DNA from: Alcanivorax sp. 1008
GTDB taxonomy: Bacteria > Pseudomonadota > Gammaproteobacteria > Pseudomonadales > Alcanivoracaceae
Length of the DNA stretch: 64,000 bases
Direction of reading: 5' to 3'
Assembly (NCBI RefSeq): GCF_020667895.1
Contig: NZ_JAFMPS010000005.1
Location: 124,001-188,000, forward strand
In this document: positions 50,046-58,538 of the stretch, one piece after another
How positions within the stretch are numbered: position 1 is the first letter of the stretch
Layout: each line of letters begins with the position of its first letter
Notes under the pieces: model-generated
What the model saw: only the letters and a program-made list of their open reading frames with translations
Databases searched by the model: none
Told to the model about the DNA's origin: nothing
Program-made: the position numbers and the translations under genes

Positions 50046-51008
50046 TTACCAGTCACCGTCCTCAGCCTCCATCTCACTGTGCATAATTTCGAGGTATTTG
50101 CTCTCCGGCAAGAACTGGTATCGTCGCGGCGATCGTCCCTCTCCCACCATATTGATAACGTAGCCAGGTATTCCTTCCTCTATGGCTTCATTCATAAGCC
50201 GCCGGAAATCGGTGGGAGCGCATTGTGCGCCCATGCGTTGCATAAGGGTGTGTTCACGGAACTCGATAATCCGTTTCTGGTTGCCAACAGCCTTCCTGGC
50301 AATCTCATACAGGCGCCGGGTATAGCTCTTGCGAAAGGAGAAGTATTGCTTGTCCATGGCGAGCACTCCCTTGTTGTTCAGTATGCTCGCGAAGAAGTGG
50401 TCACTCAGGATGACCTCTACGATGGAACCGTTCTTATCGATTTGCCGATATTCGACGGCGGAGATAAAACCAATGTTCCTGGTGCTGCCTTGGCTCTTGC
50501 TGTCCACTATCAGGTGTTGCTTGAAACTTGTATCTTTCAGCCTGTCGAGGGCGCCTTTCAGGCGACTGTATGACGCTCCACTGAGGCCCCGCCCAGAATC
50601 AGTGAGGAAGCTGGCTGCTCGAAACTGGATCCTGCGAGTAGGCCTGGTGCCTTCATCGAGAGCCTTGCGAATTGCCCCTGTTAGCCAAACTAGAACCTCC
50701 TTATCAAATAAATTAGCCCTGCTCTGCCCTGTAGCCGGCGTGATTTCTAGTAGAAATCCATTTCCCTGATTGTCTGTGAATTCGGAGGTAAAAATATCTG
50801 TGGCATTTTTGCTCAGGGCGAACAATGGCAACCAGAGGCCGTCCAAGGTGGCCTTGGGAGATACAGGGGTGTCGAATGCGGCGGAGAAGATGCTTATTTG
50901 CCCTAGCTCATCAGTAACCGCAACAGATGGGTCCTGGTCTGTCGTTTCGCAGAACACCACATCCTTATCTTTTGTAGTAACTGGTTCCTCAGTATCTGCA
51001 GAGCTCAT
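50046..51008 (-). CDS. RPA-type plasmid replication initiator
   Basis: 320 residues from ATG 51008 (MSSADTEEPVTT). The core follows the replication initiator protein A pattern: LWLPLFALSKNATDIFTSEF, NLFDKEVLVWLTGAI, IQFRAASFLTDSGRGLSGAS, YSRLKGALDRLKDTSF, and YFSFRKSYTRRLYEIARKAV. Such proteins bind iterons and recruit the host replisome. The dyad at 51015-51040 ends only 6 bp from the start codon, so the gene is probably repressed by the element-wide regulator. A second, unrelated rep gene lies 800 bp away. Confidence 0.85.
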   Translation of the reverse strand: MSSADTEEPVTTKDKDVVFCETTDQDPSVAVTDELGQISIFSAAFDTPVSPKATLDGLWLPLFALSKNATDIFTSEFTDNQGNGFLLEITPATGQSRANLFDKEVLVWLTGAIRKALDEGTRPTRRIQFRAASFLTDSGRGLSGASYSRLKGALDRLKDTSFKQHLIVDSKSQGSTRNIGFISAVEYRQIDKNGSIVEVILSDHFFASILNNKGVLAMDKQYFSFRKSYTRRLYEIARKAVGNQKRIIEFREHTLMQRMGAQCAPTDFRRLMNEAIEEGIPGYVINMVGEGRSPRRYQFLPESKYLEIMHSEMEAEDGDW

Positions 51009-51014
51009 TGTAAA

Positions 51015-51040
51015 TCCCGTATGAAGCATATAAAACGTAA
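51015..51040 (-). promoter_or_regulatory. 26-bp dyad at the rep gene start
   Basis: Plus strand TCCCGTATGAAGCATATAAA then ACGTAA. The left half is intact; the right half is weak. On the minus strand it lies immediately upstream of the rep ATG, overlapping the place of a -10 (TTATAT) and the ribosome site. Confidence 0.65.
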
Positions 51041-51832
51041 TGCTGATAGTAACTCATCAGGGGGAGGGATTTGTATCTTTTATGATCACCTGTTGCGGGA
51101 GTCCTCAGGCTGTATATGGTGATCACTGAACGGTGCCGCATTATGCTTGCGGTCAAGATGGTTTCCGGTACCATTGAGGAACGGACAGCGTAGTCGTCTT
51201 CAGCGCCAGATCGAGAGCGTTAAGGTTTTGCCCTTCAGGTTTCCTAATAATCAAATAGTCCTCTTATAAAACTTTTATAAATGGGTTTAGAAGACGGGTT
51301 ATAGGGATTAAAAGTCAATTAAAAGTCAATTAAAACAAGGCACTAAAGGCCTATGACCTGACTTGGACCGGCTTTGCGATCATGACGCACGAGTCACCAG
51401 AGTCAAAGCACGAGCAATCAGAGTTAAAGCACGAAAGCCCCCCTCTAAATCAGAGTCAAAGCACGAAATTCTGTGGATAAGTGCCTTTCTCTGGAAACCT
51501 TCTGTTTCCACTCATAGAGCGCCCTGCTCATTAAATATCAAATATTTCCTCCCGATCCCGGTTGGCTATGGAAACCATCAAGAATCAAAAAAATACTGTG
51601 GAAACAATCGACTGGAGTCGGAATTGCGCTGTTGTCGAAACCGATATCGGAGTTAAGGAAACCCCTAAATCGCCTTCATGCGCGGATGATTTCAGAGAAT
51701 CGATAGGCTGGAAACCGGAATGGGCCCGACAAGTTTCGAGGCCGTAAAAGGACGAATTTCGTGCTTTGACTCTGATTTTCGAATTGAGGAGGCGATACCC
51801 GGTGAATGGCGGTGCTGGAAAAGGCGATCGAC
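51041..51832. other. Putative origin region 2: AT-rich block, iterons, DnaA box
   Basis: Gene-free. An AT-rich stretch (~51245-51345, with the direct repeat AAAAGTCAATT twice) is followed by three iterons CAGAGTCAAAGCACGA at 51398, 51419 (one change) and 51451, then a perfect DnaA box TGTGGATAA at 51472-51480. A fourth, inverted copy is at 51759-51774. GGAAAC half-sites (as in the parS-like palindromes) occur at 51494, 51569, 51599, 51658 and 51713. Confidence 0.75.
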
Positions 51833-52906
51833 TTACGTAGTGGGGAAGAGAGGGGCCCGGGAGACGGAGACCTTTTCTGATTTTGGGTCGTACGTGGAGT
51901 CGAGTAGAAAGCCTTCAGCCTTCAGCTGGGCGAGCGCAGGAAGTAGAACCTTATTCGCCCAATCCATCCTGGCGGCTCTGGCCTCAATAGATTGTCGAGA
52001 CCCCGACTTCTCTATGCACATAGAGAGAGTAAATGGCCAGGGCTGTCGGTGAGTAGATAGATAGCCATGCAGCCACTTGCCGAACGGTGATAGCTTCTGC
52101 CGCAATTCTAGTGAAAGGAGTGAGTAGTGGCTTCCCTTGAATAGCGCTAGAAGTTCTCTATCGAATTTGACAGCCCACTCGCTACTTGTCTTGCCTGATG
52201 AATTTTCGTATCGAAAAGCTGACACCAGAGAGAAGGCGATCCCCCTCCCCTCGTCCTCTGAAGTTTCCGGAAGAAACTCGTCGGCGATTCTATCAATCCT
52301 CGGACTGTGTATGCGTAAGGATGTGGCGTTGAGGCGGGTAAGGCAGTCAAGCAATCGCGAGTAATCTTTTTTAGATGAATGCCATCCGAGGTGTCTCAGC
52401 ATGTCAGCTCTGCGGAAAGAGACCCACGTGTCTGGCTTAGTGTTTTGTGCCAGGGTTAGCAGGCGGAGGAAAACGTCCAGATCGGGGAGCTGCCGAAGCT
52501 CCTGTCCTGTATAAAAGATTTGGACGCTTTTGTCATACCCTGCTACGAGATGGTTGATAAGGTTCGCCCTGGGCACATGGGCCCCGCAGACGTTAAACAG
52601 AGATGACCTCAAGAGTTCATTTGGTATGCCCGCCAAGCCAGCAGACCAGTAAGGCATGACAACCTGGCCCGACTCGCGATCGCTATTATTAGGGCCGGCT
52701 CCTGCTTTGCGGCCCCGATGGACGACAGGCGATCTTGTCTGCTGCGGAGCGATGTGCGCTGCTTTACTGGAGCGAGGGACAGCCTGATCCATCGGGGTTG
52801 ACGCCACTGGTGGGGTACCCCCCCCCTCCCTCTCGGCAGATTCTGCGGCCATGGCGGCATTCGCCATTACCCGCTTTATCAAGTCGTCAAGACTTTGTGG
52901 ACCCAT
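51833..52906 (-). CDS. trfA: TrfA-family plasmid replication initiator
   Basis: 357 residues from ATG 52906 (MGPQSLDDLIKRVMANAAMA). The TrfA core runs from ~95: IFYTGQELRQLPDLDVFLRL, VSFRRADMLRHLGWHSSKKD, SRLLDCLTRLNATSLRIHSP, and PFGKWLHGYLSTHRQPWPFT. TrfA melts the origin after binding iterons and brings in the DnaB helicase. The first ~90 residues are Pro/Ser/Gln-rich linker. The inverted iteron at 51759 lies just past its 3' end. It is divergent from parA. Confidence 0.8.
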   Translation of the reverse strand: MGPQSLDDLIKRVMANAAMAAESAEREGGGTPPVASTPMDQAVPRSSKAAHIAPQQTRSPVVHRGRKAGAGPNNSDRESGQVVMPYWSAGLAGIPNELLRSSLFNVCGAHVPRANLINHLVAGYDKSVQIFYTGQELRQLPDLDVFLRLLTLAQNTKPDTWVSFRRADMLRHLGWHSSKKDYSRLLDCLTRLNATSLRIHSPRIDRIADEFLPETSEDEGRGIAFSLVSAFRYENSSGKTSSEWAVKFDRELLALFKGSHYSLLSLELRQKLSPFGKWLHGYLSTHRQPWPFTLSMCIEKSGSRQSIEARAARMDWANKVLLPALAQLKAEGFLLDSTYDPKSEKVSVSRAPLFPTT

Positions 52907-52996
52907 AGCTGTATCGCCAGTAAGGAAAAGGTGTGCGTGAAGCAAAAAACCTAACTGCACAGTAAGGAATGAGGGGTCTCAAGTCAATAATCAACA

Positions 52997-53081
52997 GCGC
53001 AGTGAGATATGGCGCGCAAATATCTACAAAACGTTGTGCGCAGTGAGAAATACTGGCAATATTCTGTGGAAACCTCACTGC
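52997..53081 (+). promoter_or_regulatory. Repeat-bearing parA promoter
   Basis: Direct repeats GCGCAGTGAGA at 52997-53007 and 53038-53048, plus an inverted CTCACTGC at 53074-53081, lie between the divergent trfA-like gene and parA. Such repeats are what an autoregulating ParA with an N-terminal HTH, or the Rep, would bind. Confidence 0.55.
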
Positions 53082-53103
53082 CGGAAACCAATAAGGAGCA
53101 CAA

Positions 53104-54333
53104 ATGGACCTCGCGACCATTCATGCCCGCGCCGAAAGGATGATGTCAATCATCCGCGAGGCCGCGATGGCCCCCAATTCCACGAAAACCTTTTCAAGGG
53201 TGTTTAGCCGAGCCGAGGTGGCCGAACTGGTGGATCGATCGCCAAGCCGCATTGCGGGCATTGAAAAGGAACTTGTCGAGCAGGGAGCCCTTAGCCCGCT
53301 CATTACCGAATCGAATGTCCGCCTGAGATATGGCATCCAACACGTTCACGAGCTGCAGAAACATTTCGGCACGCAACCCTGGCGGGATAGCGAAATCGAT
53401 GAGCCCCTCGTCTTGGCCATTACCAGCCTCAAAGGTGGCGTCGGCAAAACAACAGTAGCCTTGTATACAGCACAATATCTGGCCTTGAAAGGCTACCGGG
53501 TTTTGCTTGTGGACATGGACAGCCAGGCGAGCACAACGTCCGCCTTCGGTATCGTGCCTGATATGGATCTTGGGGTGAACGATACGATTCTGCCGTTCTT
53601 CGAAGGGGAAGGGGGGCGCGAGTCGCTCCATTATGCGATCAAGAAAACCCACATCCCCGGCCTAGACCTGATCCCGACCAATTTGGTGGCGTTCAACATT
53701 GAATGGTCTTTGGCCGCGTCGATCCTTGAAAGCCGAGAGAATCCTGAAAAAAGGGAGGAATTATTGTCGCTGCTTAATCACGGGCTTAACAGCGTTAAAG
53801 ATGACTATGACATCGTCATCCTGGACAGCCCGCCGAACCTCGGCGTCACGACGATGAACATCCTTCGCTCCGTGGACGCGATGGTCATCCCCTCCCCCGC
53901 CCGAGTAATCGACTTTTCAAGCACAGTCCAGTTTATGACTTTGCTGAAAACGTACGCGCCGAAGTTTGGCGCTCGCCGGGAGTATAAATTCCTCAAGATG
54001 GCGATCACCCTTTACGAGGGATCGCGCCTGAGTACGCAGCGTTGGTTCGGCAGCGAAATGATTAATGTATTTGAAGATGCGATTTTCAAGGTGCCATTCG
54101 TCAAGATGGCCGAGATCGAGAATACAGCGAGCTCCCTCAAAACAGTGTTCGAGGATGATCGCCCGCAAAAGAAGGCGCTTGCCATGGTGGAGCTCTTTTG
54201 TAAGCAGATCGAGGCGGAAATGCTGGGCACCTGGCCGTCACGCCAAAAAGAGTCTTTTCGGCTGAGAAAGGAACTGGAAAGGCATGGGCTTGAAGCCCCA
54301 GAAGACCGTAGCGTAGAAGGGGGTGCACAATGA
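53104..54333 (+). CDS. parA: ParA partition ATPase (type Ia)
   Basis: 409 residues. An N-terminal winged HTH (VFSRAEVAELVDRSPSRIAG) precedes the deviant Walker A KGGVGKTT (110-117), with VLLVDMDSQAST and the Walker B-like IVILDSPPNLG, as in type Ia ParA/SopA. It forms ATP-dependent assemblies on the nucleoid that move ParB-bound plasmid copies, and usually represses its own operon. SD AAGGAGCAC. parB follows in ATGA overlap. Confidence 0.95.
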   Translation: MDLATIHARAERMMSIIREAAMAPNSTKTFSRVFSRAEVAELVDRSPSRIAGIEKELVEQGALSPLITESNVRLRYGIQHVHELQKHFGTQPWRDSEIDEPLVLAITSLKGGVGKTTVALYTAQYLALKGYRVLLVDMDSQASTTSAFGIVPDMDLGVNDTILPFFEGEGGRESLHYAIKKTHIPGLDLIPTNLVAFNIEWSLAASILESRENPEKREELLSLLNHGLNSVKDDYDIVILDSPPNLGVTTMNILRSVDAMVIPSPARVIDFSSTVQFMTLLKTYAPKFGARREYKFLKMAITLYEGSRLSTQRWFGSEMINVFEDAIFKVPFVKMAEIENTASSLKTVFEDDRPQKKALAMVELFCKQIEAEMLGTWPSRQKESFRLRKELERHGLEAPEDRSVEGGAQ

Positions 54334-55325
54334 GCAAGAATAGTCGCCGCCCGGCGCTTGCCGGAGCCAAGGACATGCCGGTCGCGGTTTCCGATGGAAA
54401 CGCAGACAAGCTAAGCGACAACAAAGGACCCTTAACGACACTTGACGCGCTGAGTAGACAGCCGGCTCAAAAGCGCAGCCAGGTCGTGCTTGAGGTAGAC
54501 ATCAATGCCTGTCGCCTCTGGAAGATGGCGGACAGGAAGGATGAGGGCGTCACGAAGAAGGCGATCGAGGATCTGGCTCAGTCAATTCGAGAGCAAGAGC
54601 AGCGGGTCCCGGTTATCGCTAGGCCGGTGGAGGGCGACCCTCAGATCAAGTACGAGATCGTAGCCGGTCGCCGCCGTTTCGAAGCGTGCAAGCTCATCGG
54701 GAAGAACATCCTGGCCATCGTCAAAAGCATGGACGATCAGGAAGCCTTCGCGGTCATGATGATCGAGAACGATGACCGGATCGACATCTCTCCATTCACT
54801 CGTGCGCTCAGTCTTAGATCAGCCCTTGATGAAGGCATCTACGAGAGCCAGACTGCATTGCTTGAGGCGCATAACGAACAAAGCTCCCATCGGAAGTACA
54901 CCAAGGGGAACATCAGCAAGATGCTCACCGCAGCCAGGCTGACGAGCTTCGATTTCATCTGGCGCCACATTGATCACCCCTCGACGATCGCAGTGGATGA
55001 CGCTCGTCGTCTGGTGATTGCTTTGGAGGGCGACCATGAGGGGGTGGTTAGCAGGCGAGTTGTCGCAAAGCTGGCGAGAATAAATAGCAGCGAGAGCAGA
55101 GATGCCCTCACCGACGGACAGATCATTGCTGACTTGCTGCGAGCGGCGCTAACTTTGGATGTCGTTAGCCCTGTGGTTCACGAGGCGGCTAGAGGAGGCG
55201 TTACAGTGAAGGGTGTTCTGAAGGCTGGGAAATACGTAGTCACCGCTCAAGGGGATCTGTCAAAACTAAACGATGACGATTTCATGGGGGCAGTTAAAGA
55301 TCTCTACGATAAAATCAAACAATGA
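54330..55325 (+). CDS. parB: ParB-family centromere-binding protein
   Basis: 331 residues. Residues ~70-155 are the ParB/Srx nuclease-like CTP-binding domain: IEDLAQSIREQEQRVPVIAR, then VAGRRRFEACKLIG (the G-R-R-R box) and MMIENDDRIDISPFTRALSL. The HTH lies around YTKGNISKMLTAARLTSFDF. It should bind the palindromes downstream and contact ParA. SD GGGGGTG inside parA. A strong terminator follows. The protein at 59961 is a distant copy. Confidence 0.9.
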   Translation: MSKNSRRPALAGAKDMPVAVSDGNADKLSDNKGPLTTLDALSRQPAQKRSQVVLEVDINACRLWKMADRKDEGVTKKAIEDLAQSIREQEQRVPVIARPVEGDPQIKYEIVAGRRRFEACKLIGKNILAIVKSMDDQEAFAVMMIENDDRIDISPFTRALSLRSALDEGIYESQTALLEAHNEQSSHRKYTKGNISKMLTAARLTSFDFIWRHIDHPSTIAVDDARRLVIALEGDHEGVVSRRVVAKLARINSSESRDALTDGQIIADLLRAALTLDVVSPVVHEAARGGVTVKGVLKAGKYVVTAQGDLSKLNDDDFMGAVKDLYDKIKQ

Positions 55326-55344
55326 TGCCTACATTCATTGTAAG

Positions 55345-55368
55345 GCCCCTCTCGAGGGGCTTTTTTTT
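55345..55368 (+). terminator. Intrinsic terminator after parAB
   Basis: GCCCCTCTCGAGGGGC, a GC-rich inverted repeat, followed directly by eight T. It lies 20 bp after the parB stop. Confidence 0.9.
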
Positions 55369-55539
55369 GGATGGAGTTCTGGCGCTGTTCCTGTTGATGG
55401 CGTTTAATTAAACAGCTTTCTCGATAGCGAGCCGCCCGAGATCAGCGCCCCGATGGCGTCAGTGAAGCGAGGGTTTCGGCTGGAAACCTCATCTGATTAG
55501 CCGGCCTCCTTCCGTGTCCTCTTCAGATCGACTCCGCCC

Positions 55540-55677
55540 AGGTTTCCAATGGAAACTTGGCTGGGAATCAAAAAGTTTCCACGTGGAAACTTCTGAAACG
55601 TAGAGCTGGCGCGGTTTCCAGCGATTTCACAGTATCTGAGACTCCGTGGAAACGTCTCTGCTATGGATGGTTGCCAA
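55540..55677 (+). repeat. Tandem repeat copy 1 in the centromere region
   Basis: A ~138-bp unit that recurs 163 bp downstream. The first ~65 bp, through both palindromes, is almost identical in the two copies; the end is more diverged. Each copy contains one GTTTCCAATGGAAAC and one GTTTCCACGTGGAAAC. Confidence 0.85.
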
Positions 55678-55702
55678 TGGCCGCATCGTCTTATGGGTGC
55701 CC

Positions 55703-55840
55703 AGGTTTCCAATGGAAACTTGGCTGGGAATCAAAAAGTTTCCACGTGGAAACCTCTGAAACGTAGAGCTGGCGCGGTCTCCAGCGATTTCACAGTATCT
55801 GACACCCCATGGAAACTCCCTGCCATGGATGGTTTCCACG
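55703..55840 (+). repeat. Tandem repeat copy 2 in the centromere region
   Basis: Second copy of the unit at 55540. Here the end has turned into a further palindrome (GTTTCCACGGGAAAC), where copy 1 has GTTGCCAATGG. Confidence 0.85.
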
Positions 55841-55846
55841 GGAAAC

Positions 55847-56397
55847 GCAGGCATAAACAAATCTTGCTGTGAGGCGCAGCAATCTAAGGCAATGGGCATC
55901 CTGTTCGACAGTAATGGCCGCCAGCCTGATTTTCGCCCAAGCCGTGCGAGCCAAGCCTGGCGGCATGATGTGGGACGCCCACATGGGCCGCGTCCGTTAA
56001 AGCCCCGGGGATGAAGCCTCACAAACCATAACCGAAGACAGGAAGGGAGGCCTTCCTGGTTGGCTACCGATTAGATCTACGATATGGGGTGTAGAGTGCT
56101 TGCTAATGTTTCCACTAGAAACCAGGCATGCAGTGCCTCAGGCCTGATTTGGCTTCAGCTGCCAACATTGGTCGCTGGCGGTGTCGGCAGGCGGCAGCAG
56201 TCGAGGGCTAAGCGCAGGAAGCGGATTATTGGTGTCTCCGGCCTCGTTTCTGGCTCCGGGAATTTGGTAGCGGCTATTCGTCAATTTTATCCATGGCAAC
56301 CCAAAATATGGAACAAACCAGGCTTCGGGGTGGCGATAAAATGTTCCCTAGTAACATAAGGTTATTGACCGAAGGGGACGGCGTAGCCATGATTAAA
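55847..56397. other. Gene-free stretch between centromere and second parB-like gene
   Basis: No frame here has a ribosome site with a protein-like translation. Contains one weak palindrome (56108-56122). It probably carries the promoter for the 56429 gene and part of the centromere. Confidence 0.5.
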
Positions 56398-56413
56398 CGT
56401 GCCACGTGGCACG
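56398..56413. promoter_or_regulatory. 16-bp palindrome at the second parB-like gene
   Basis: CGTGCCACGTGGCACG, a perfect palindrome 15 bp before the ATG at 56429. It shares the central CCACGTGG with the parS-like sites but has different arms (CGTG instead of GTTT), so it is likely an operator or centromere for the adjacent Spo0J-like protein. Confidence 0.65.
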
Positions 56414-56428
56414 ATTAGGATTAAGAAT

Positions 56429-57343
56429 ATGGACCCACACGCAGCACACGATGATGCTTTCTCCGTCGCCGTGGATTCGCAGTCGATTGCCCTGTTGCCG
56501 GTGGAGGATCTGCGCCCGAGTCAATACAGGGGCTCTGCCGGGTTCCCGGTACCGGCGAGGGCTCATATCCAGGCAGTTAAAGAGCTAAGACCCGACGTTG
56601 TTGTTGTCGCCCGGCAAACCCAAGAGGGTCTGGAGATACTATCCGGCATTCGATTCTGGCTGGCGGCGCAAAGCGCCAAGATGGATCGTGTCCCGGTGCT
56701 GGTGGCCGAGGATGTACCGGAGGCGCTGGCAAGGATCCGGGTGTTGGAGGATTTTGGGGTTAAGCAATCCGACCCTTTCGATCTGGCAGACCTGATTCAT
56801 GCCGAACAGATGCGGATGCGGAAAAGCGCCAAGAGAAAGTCGGCAGCCTCTGCTGACGGAAAAGCGAAGTCGGTGAGAGGTCCTCGGTCAGCATCTGCAG
56901 CTGCGCTAAGTCGCGCCTTCGGGATGAACGAATACACGCTGCGGCACTTGCTGAGGCTGCGACGTCTGGATCCCCGGGTAAGAGAGATGGTTCGCCGCGG
57001 CGCCCTCAGCCAAGGCCATGCCAAGACCCTGGTTGGCCTTCCATATCAGCAATCGGATTTTCAATATGGCTTGGCAAAGAAGATCGTTGAGCGTGGACTT
57101 ACTGTCCGGCAGGCAGAAAAGTTGCGTCAGGAAATATTGAGCGGCCCGAAGAAGACGGGAAGCAATGACGCAGACATCCGTCGGGAAGAAATGGTGATCG
57201 CCGAGGCCATAGGGTCCAAGGCAGCCATTCGGTGGAATGGGAAAGAGGGCTCTCTGGTTATTCACTTCGGCAGCCTAGAGGTTCTTGAAGGCATTAAACA
57301 AAGACTGGGGATTCTTGCAGATGACGACGATTTAGGCGTCTGA
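56429..57343 (+). CDS. Spo0J/ParB-like protein with degenerate CTP-binding motif
   Basis: 304 residues from ATG 56429 (MDPHAAHDDAFSVAVDSQSI); SD TTAGGAT. HTH and linker are typical of Spo0J: SRAFGMNEYTLRHLLRLRRL, MVRRGALSQGHAKTLVGLP, ERGLTVRQAEKLRQEI; the C-terminal dimerisation strand SLVIHFGSLEVLEGI also fits. The CTP-binding G-E-R-R-x-R-A box reads SGIRFWLAAQ, and the E-N-x-Q-R box is not recognisable. It may therefore bind DNA without CTP-driven sliding and act as a regulator. No ParA partner is adjacent. Ends ADDDDLGV. Confidence 0.75.
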   Translation: MDPHAAHDDAFSVAVDSQSIALLPVEDLRPSQYRGSAGFPVPARAHIQAVKELRPDVVVVARQTQEGLEILSGIRFWLAAQSAKMDRVPVLVAEDVPEALARIRVLEDFGVKQSDPFDLADLIHAEQMRMRKSAKRKSAASADGKAKSVRGPRSASAAALSRAFGMNEYTLRHLLRLRRLDPRVREMVRRGALSQGHAKTLVGLPYQQSDFQYGLAKKIVERGLTVRQAEKLRQEILSGPKKTGSNDADIRREEMVIAEAIGSKAAIRWNGKEGSLVIHFGSLEVLEGIKQRLGILADDDDLGV

Positions 57344-57854
57344 CCCGTATCGTCGTTCGCGTCCTGAAGAACAGCTAAGCCAACGAACAGTTAAAGACCA
57401 CGGCAACCCGCCTACCACGCCCCTGCGCACCAATTGCAAGCCATCGATCCCGAAAAATACCCCTGACCCCCGCCCCGATTTTTATCCATGGGCGAAAGTA
57501 CGAGGGCGAGGGAGAAAGTGAGGCCAAAAGCCTTCATCCGTGTCCTGAATTGCATTTCGCAGTGAGGTTTCCTTTGGAAAAACCCGATTTCCTACCTGTA
57601 TTAAGGGGAAAGAGAGATGTTTGGCCTGCGCCAACGTACTTTCACCCACGGAAAGATTTTTCGTACGTGCTTTCACCCACGAATAGCTAAATACGAATGA
57701 GAAGCACTACTGATATGGCGTTGCGCTCCAGTTTCATTTATGAAACTGATTGGTAGCGGAGCGGGCAGCGGCTCTTTCGATTCCAGTATGAAATACTTTC
57801 CACGTGAGCAGACTGGCGGTATCGTCAGAAGACTGTTGGAGCGGATTGAATAGA
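57344..57854. other. Gene-free region with a third iteron cluster
   Basis: TGGGCGAAAGTACGAGGG at 57489-57506, and inverted copies CGTACTTTCACCCACG at 57635-57650 and CGTGCTTTCACCCACGA at 57666-57682. These are close to the iterons of origin region 1 (TGGGCGATCGCACGA). The imperfect GTTTCCTTTGGAAAA is at 57568. The copies are 7.6 kb from the rep gene, so they may serve in copy-number control or handcuffing, or as another origin. Confidence 0.55.
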
Positions 57855-58538
57855 ATGGCCCTGAATGAGTACGGCGACACACTGATAGAAAATGATGGAA
57901 AGGGAGCTGATATAGCCTCCCAGCGCCTGGATGATCTCGATAGCCGCTGTATTTCAATGGCGAGGGTCGCCTCCATCGAGTGCCCGATTGTTGTTCTCGA
58001 TGTCGGTGCGGGGCGCTGCGCCATGGCGAACGCTTTGGCCGCGCTGCCCTCTGTTAAGGCGATCGCTGTTGATCCAGGCGACTACAACTCTTTTGCGGAG
58101 GATGGCGTAACCTACATCAAGAGAACCATTGAGCAGTTCCTGTCGTCGGAACCGGTTCCAGAGTTTCATCTCATATATAGTCAGCGCACTATTCACTACC
58201 TCCCGTTTGATCAGGCCAGCGCCGCCCTTGCCGCGGCGGCCGCGCGCATTCAGAGCCCGGGTTATTTGTTTTTAAGCGCGAGCGGGATGGGGACAGAGCT
58301 TTCACTTGGATACCCGGCTGTAGAAGAACCGGTTGATCGACGGTTTGCAAAGCTCGCTCCAGACATGCAGGAAAAACACGGCATCCGCCAAACCGTATGC
58401 CTCTATTCGCCGGACGAGCTGTCATCCCTCGTCGAGGCATCAGGCTGGGTGGTCGTTGACGTCACAGTCTCGGAGTTCGGGAATGTAAAGCTAGTGGCTG
58501 TTGCGAAGCGGCACATCGATAAGGGGGCAGCACAGTGA
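57855..58538 (+). CDS. SAM-dependent methyltransferase (class I fold)
   Basis: 227 residues from ATG 57855 (MALNEYGDTLIENDGKGADI). Motif I IVVLDVGAGRCAMANALAAL with the G-x-G-x-C/G loop, motif II VKAIAVDPGD, and FHLIYSQRTIHYLPFDQASA as the post-I/IV region. The small-molecule-type fold suggests a metabolite or small substrate; the DNA-type NPPY/NPPF motif is absent. The next gene overlaps by 4 nt, which ties it to the sugar-kinase/GGDEF fusion. Confidence 0.8.
   Translation: MALNEYGDTLIENDGKGADIASQRLDDLDSRCISMARVASIECPIVVLDVGAGRCAMANALAALPSVKAIAVDPGDYNSFAEDGVTYIKRTIEQFLSSEPVPEFHLIYSQRTIHYLPFDQASAALAAAAARIQSPGYLFLSASGMGTELSLGYPAVEEPVDRRFAKLAPDMQEKHGIRQTVCLYSPDELSSLVEASGWVVVDVTVSEFGNVKLVAVAKRHIDKGAAQ

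Larger units (their letters stand above)
55472..55846. other. parS-like centromere: cluster of GTTTCC/GGAAAC palindromes
   Basis: GTTTCCACGTGGAAAC (16-bp perfect palindrome) occurs at 55575-55590 and 55738-55753. GTTTCCAATGGAAAC occurs at 55542-55556 and 55705-55719, GTTTCCACGGGAAAC at 55832-55846, and a looser pair (GGTTTC...GAAACC) at 55472-55488. They lie directly downstream of parAB, as plasmid centromeres often do. The shape resembles the chromosomal parS half TGTTTCACGTG with an added C/G. An outlier GTTTCCACTAGAAAC is at 56108-56122. Confidence 0.75.

Noticed and set aside
55540-55846. Regular repeats after parB that could look like a CRISPR array
   Set aside because: Repeat units are long (~138 bp), only two, and built of ParB-type palindromes; there are no cas genes and no unique spacers of uniform length.
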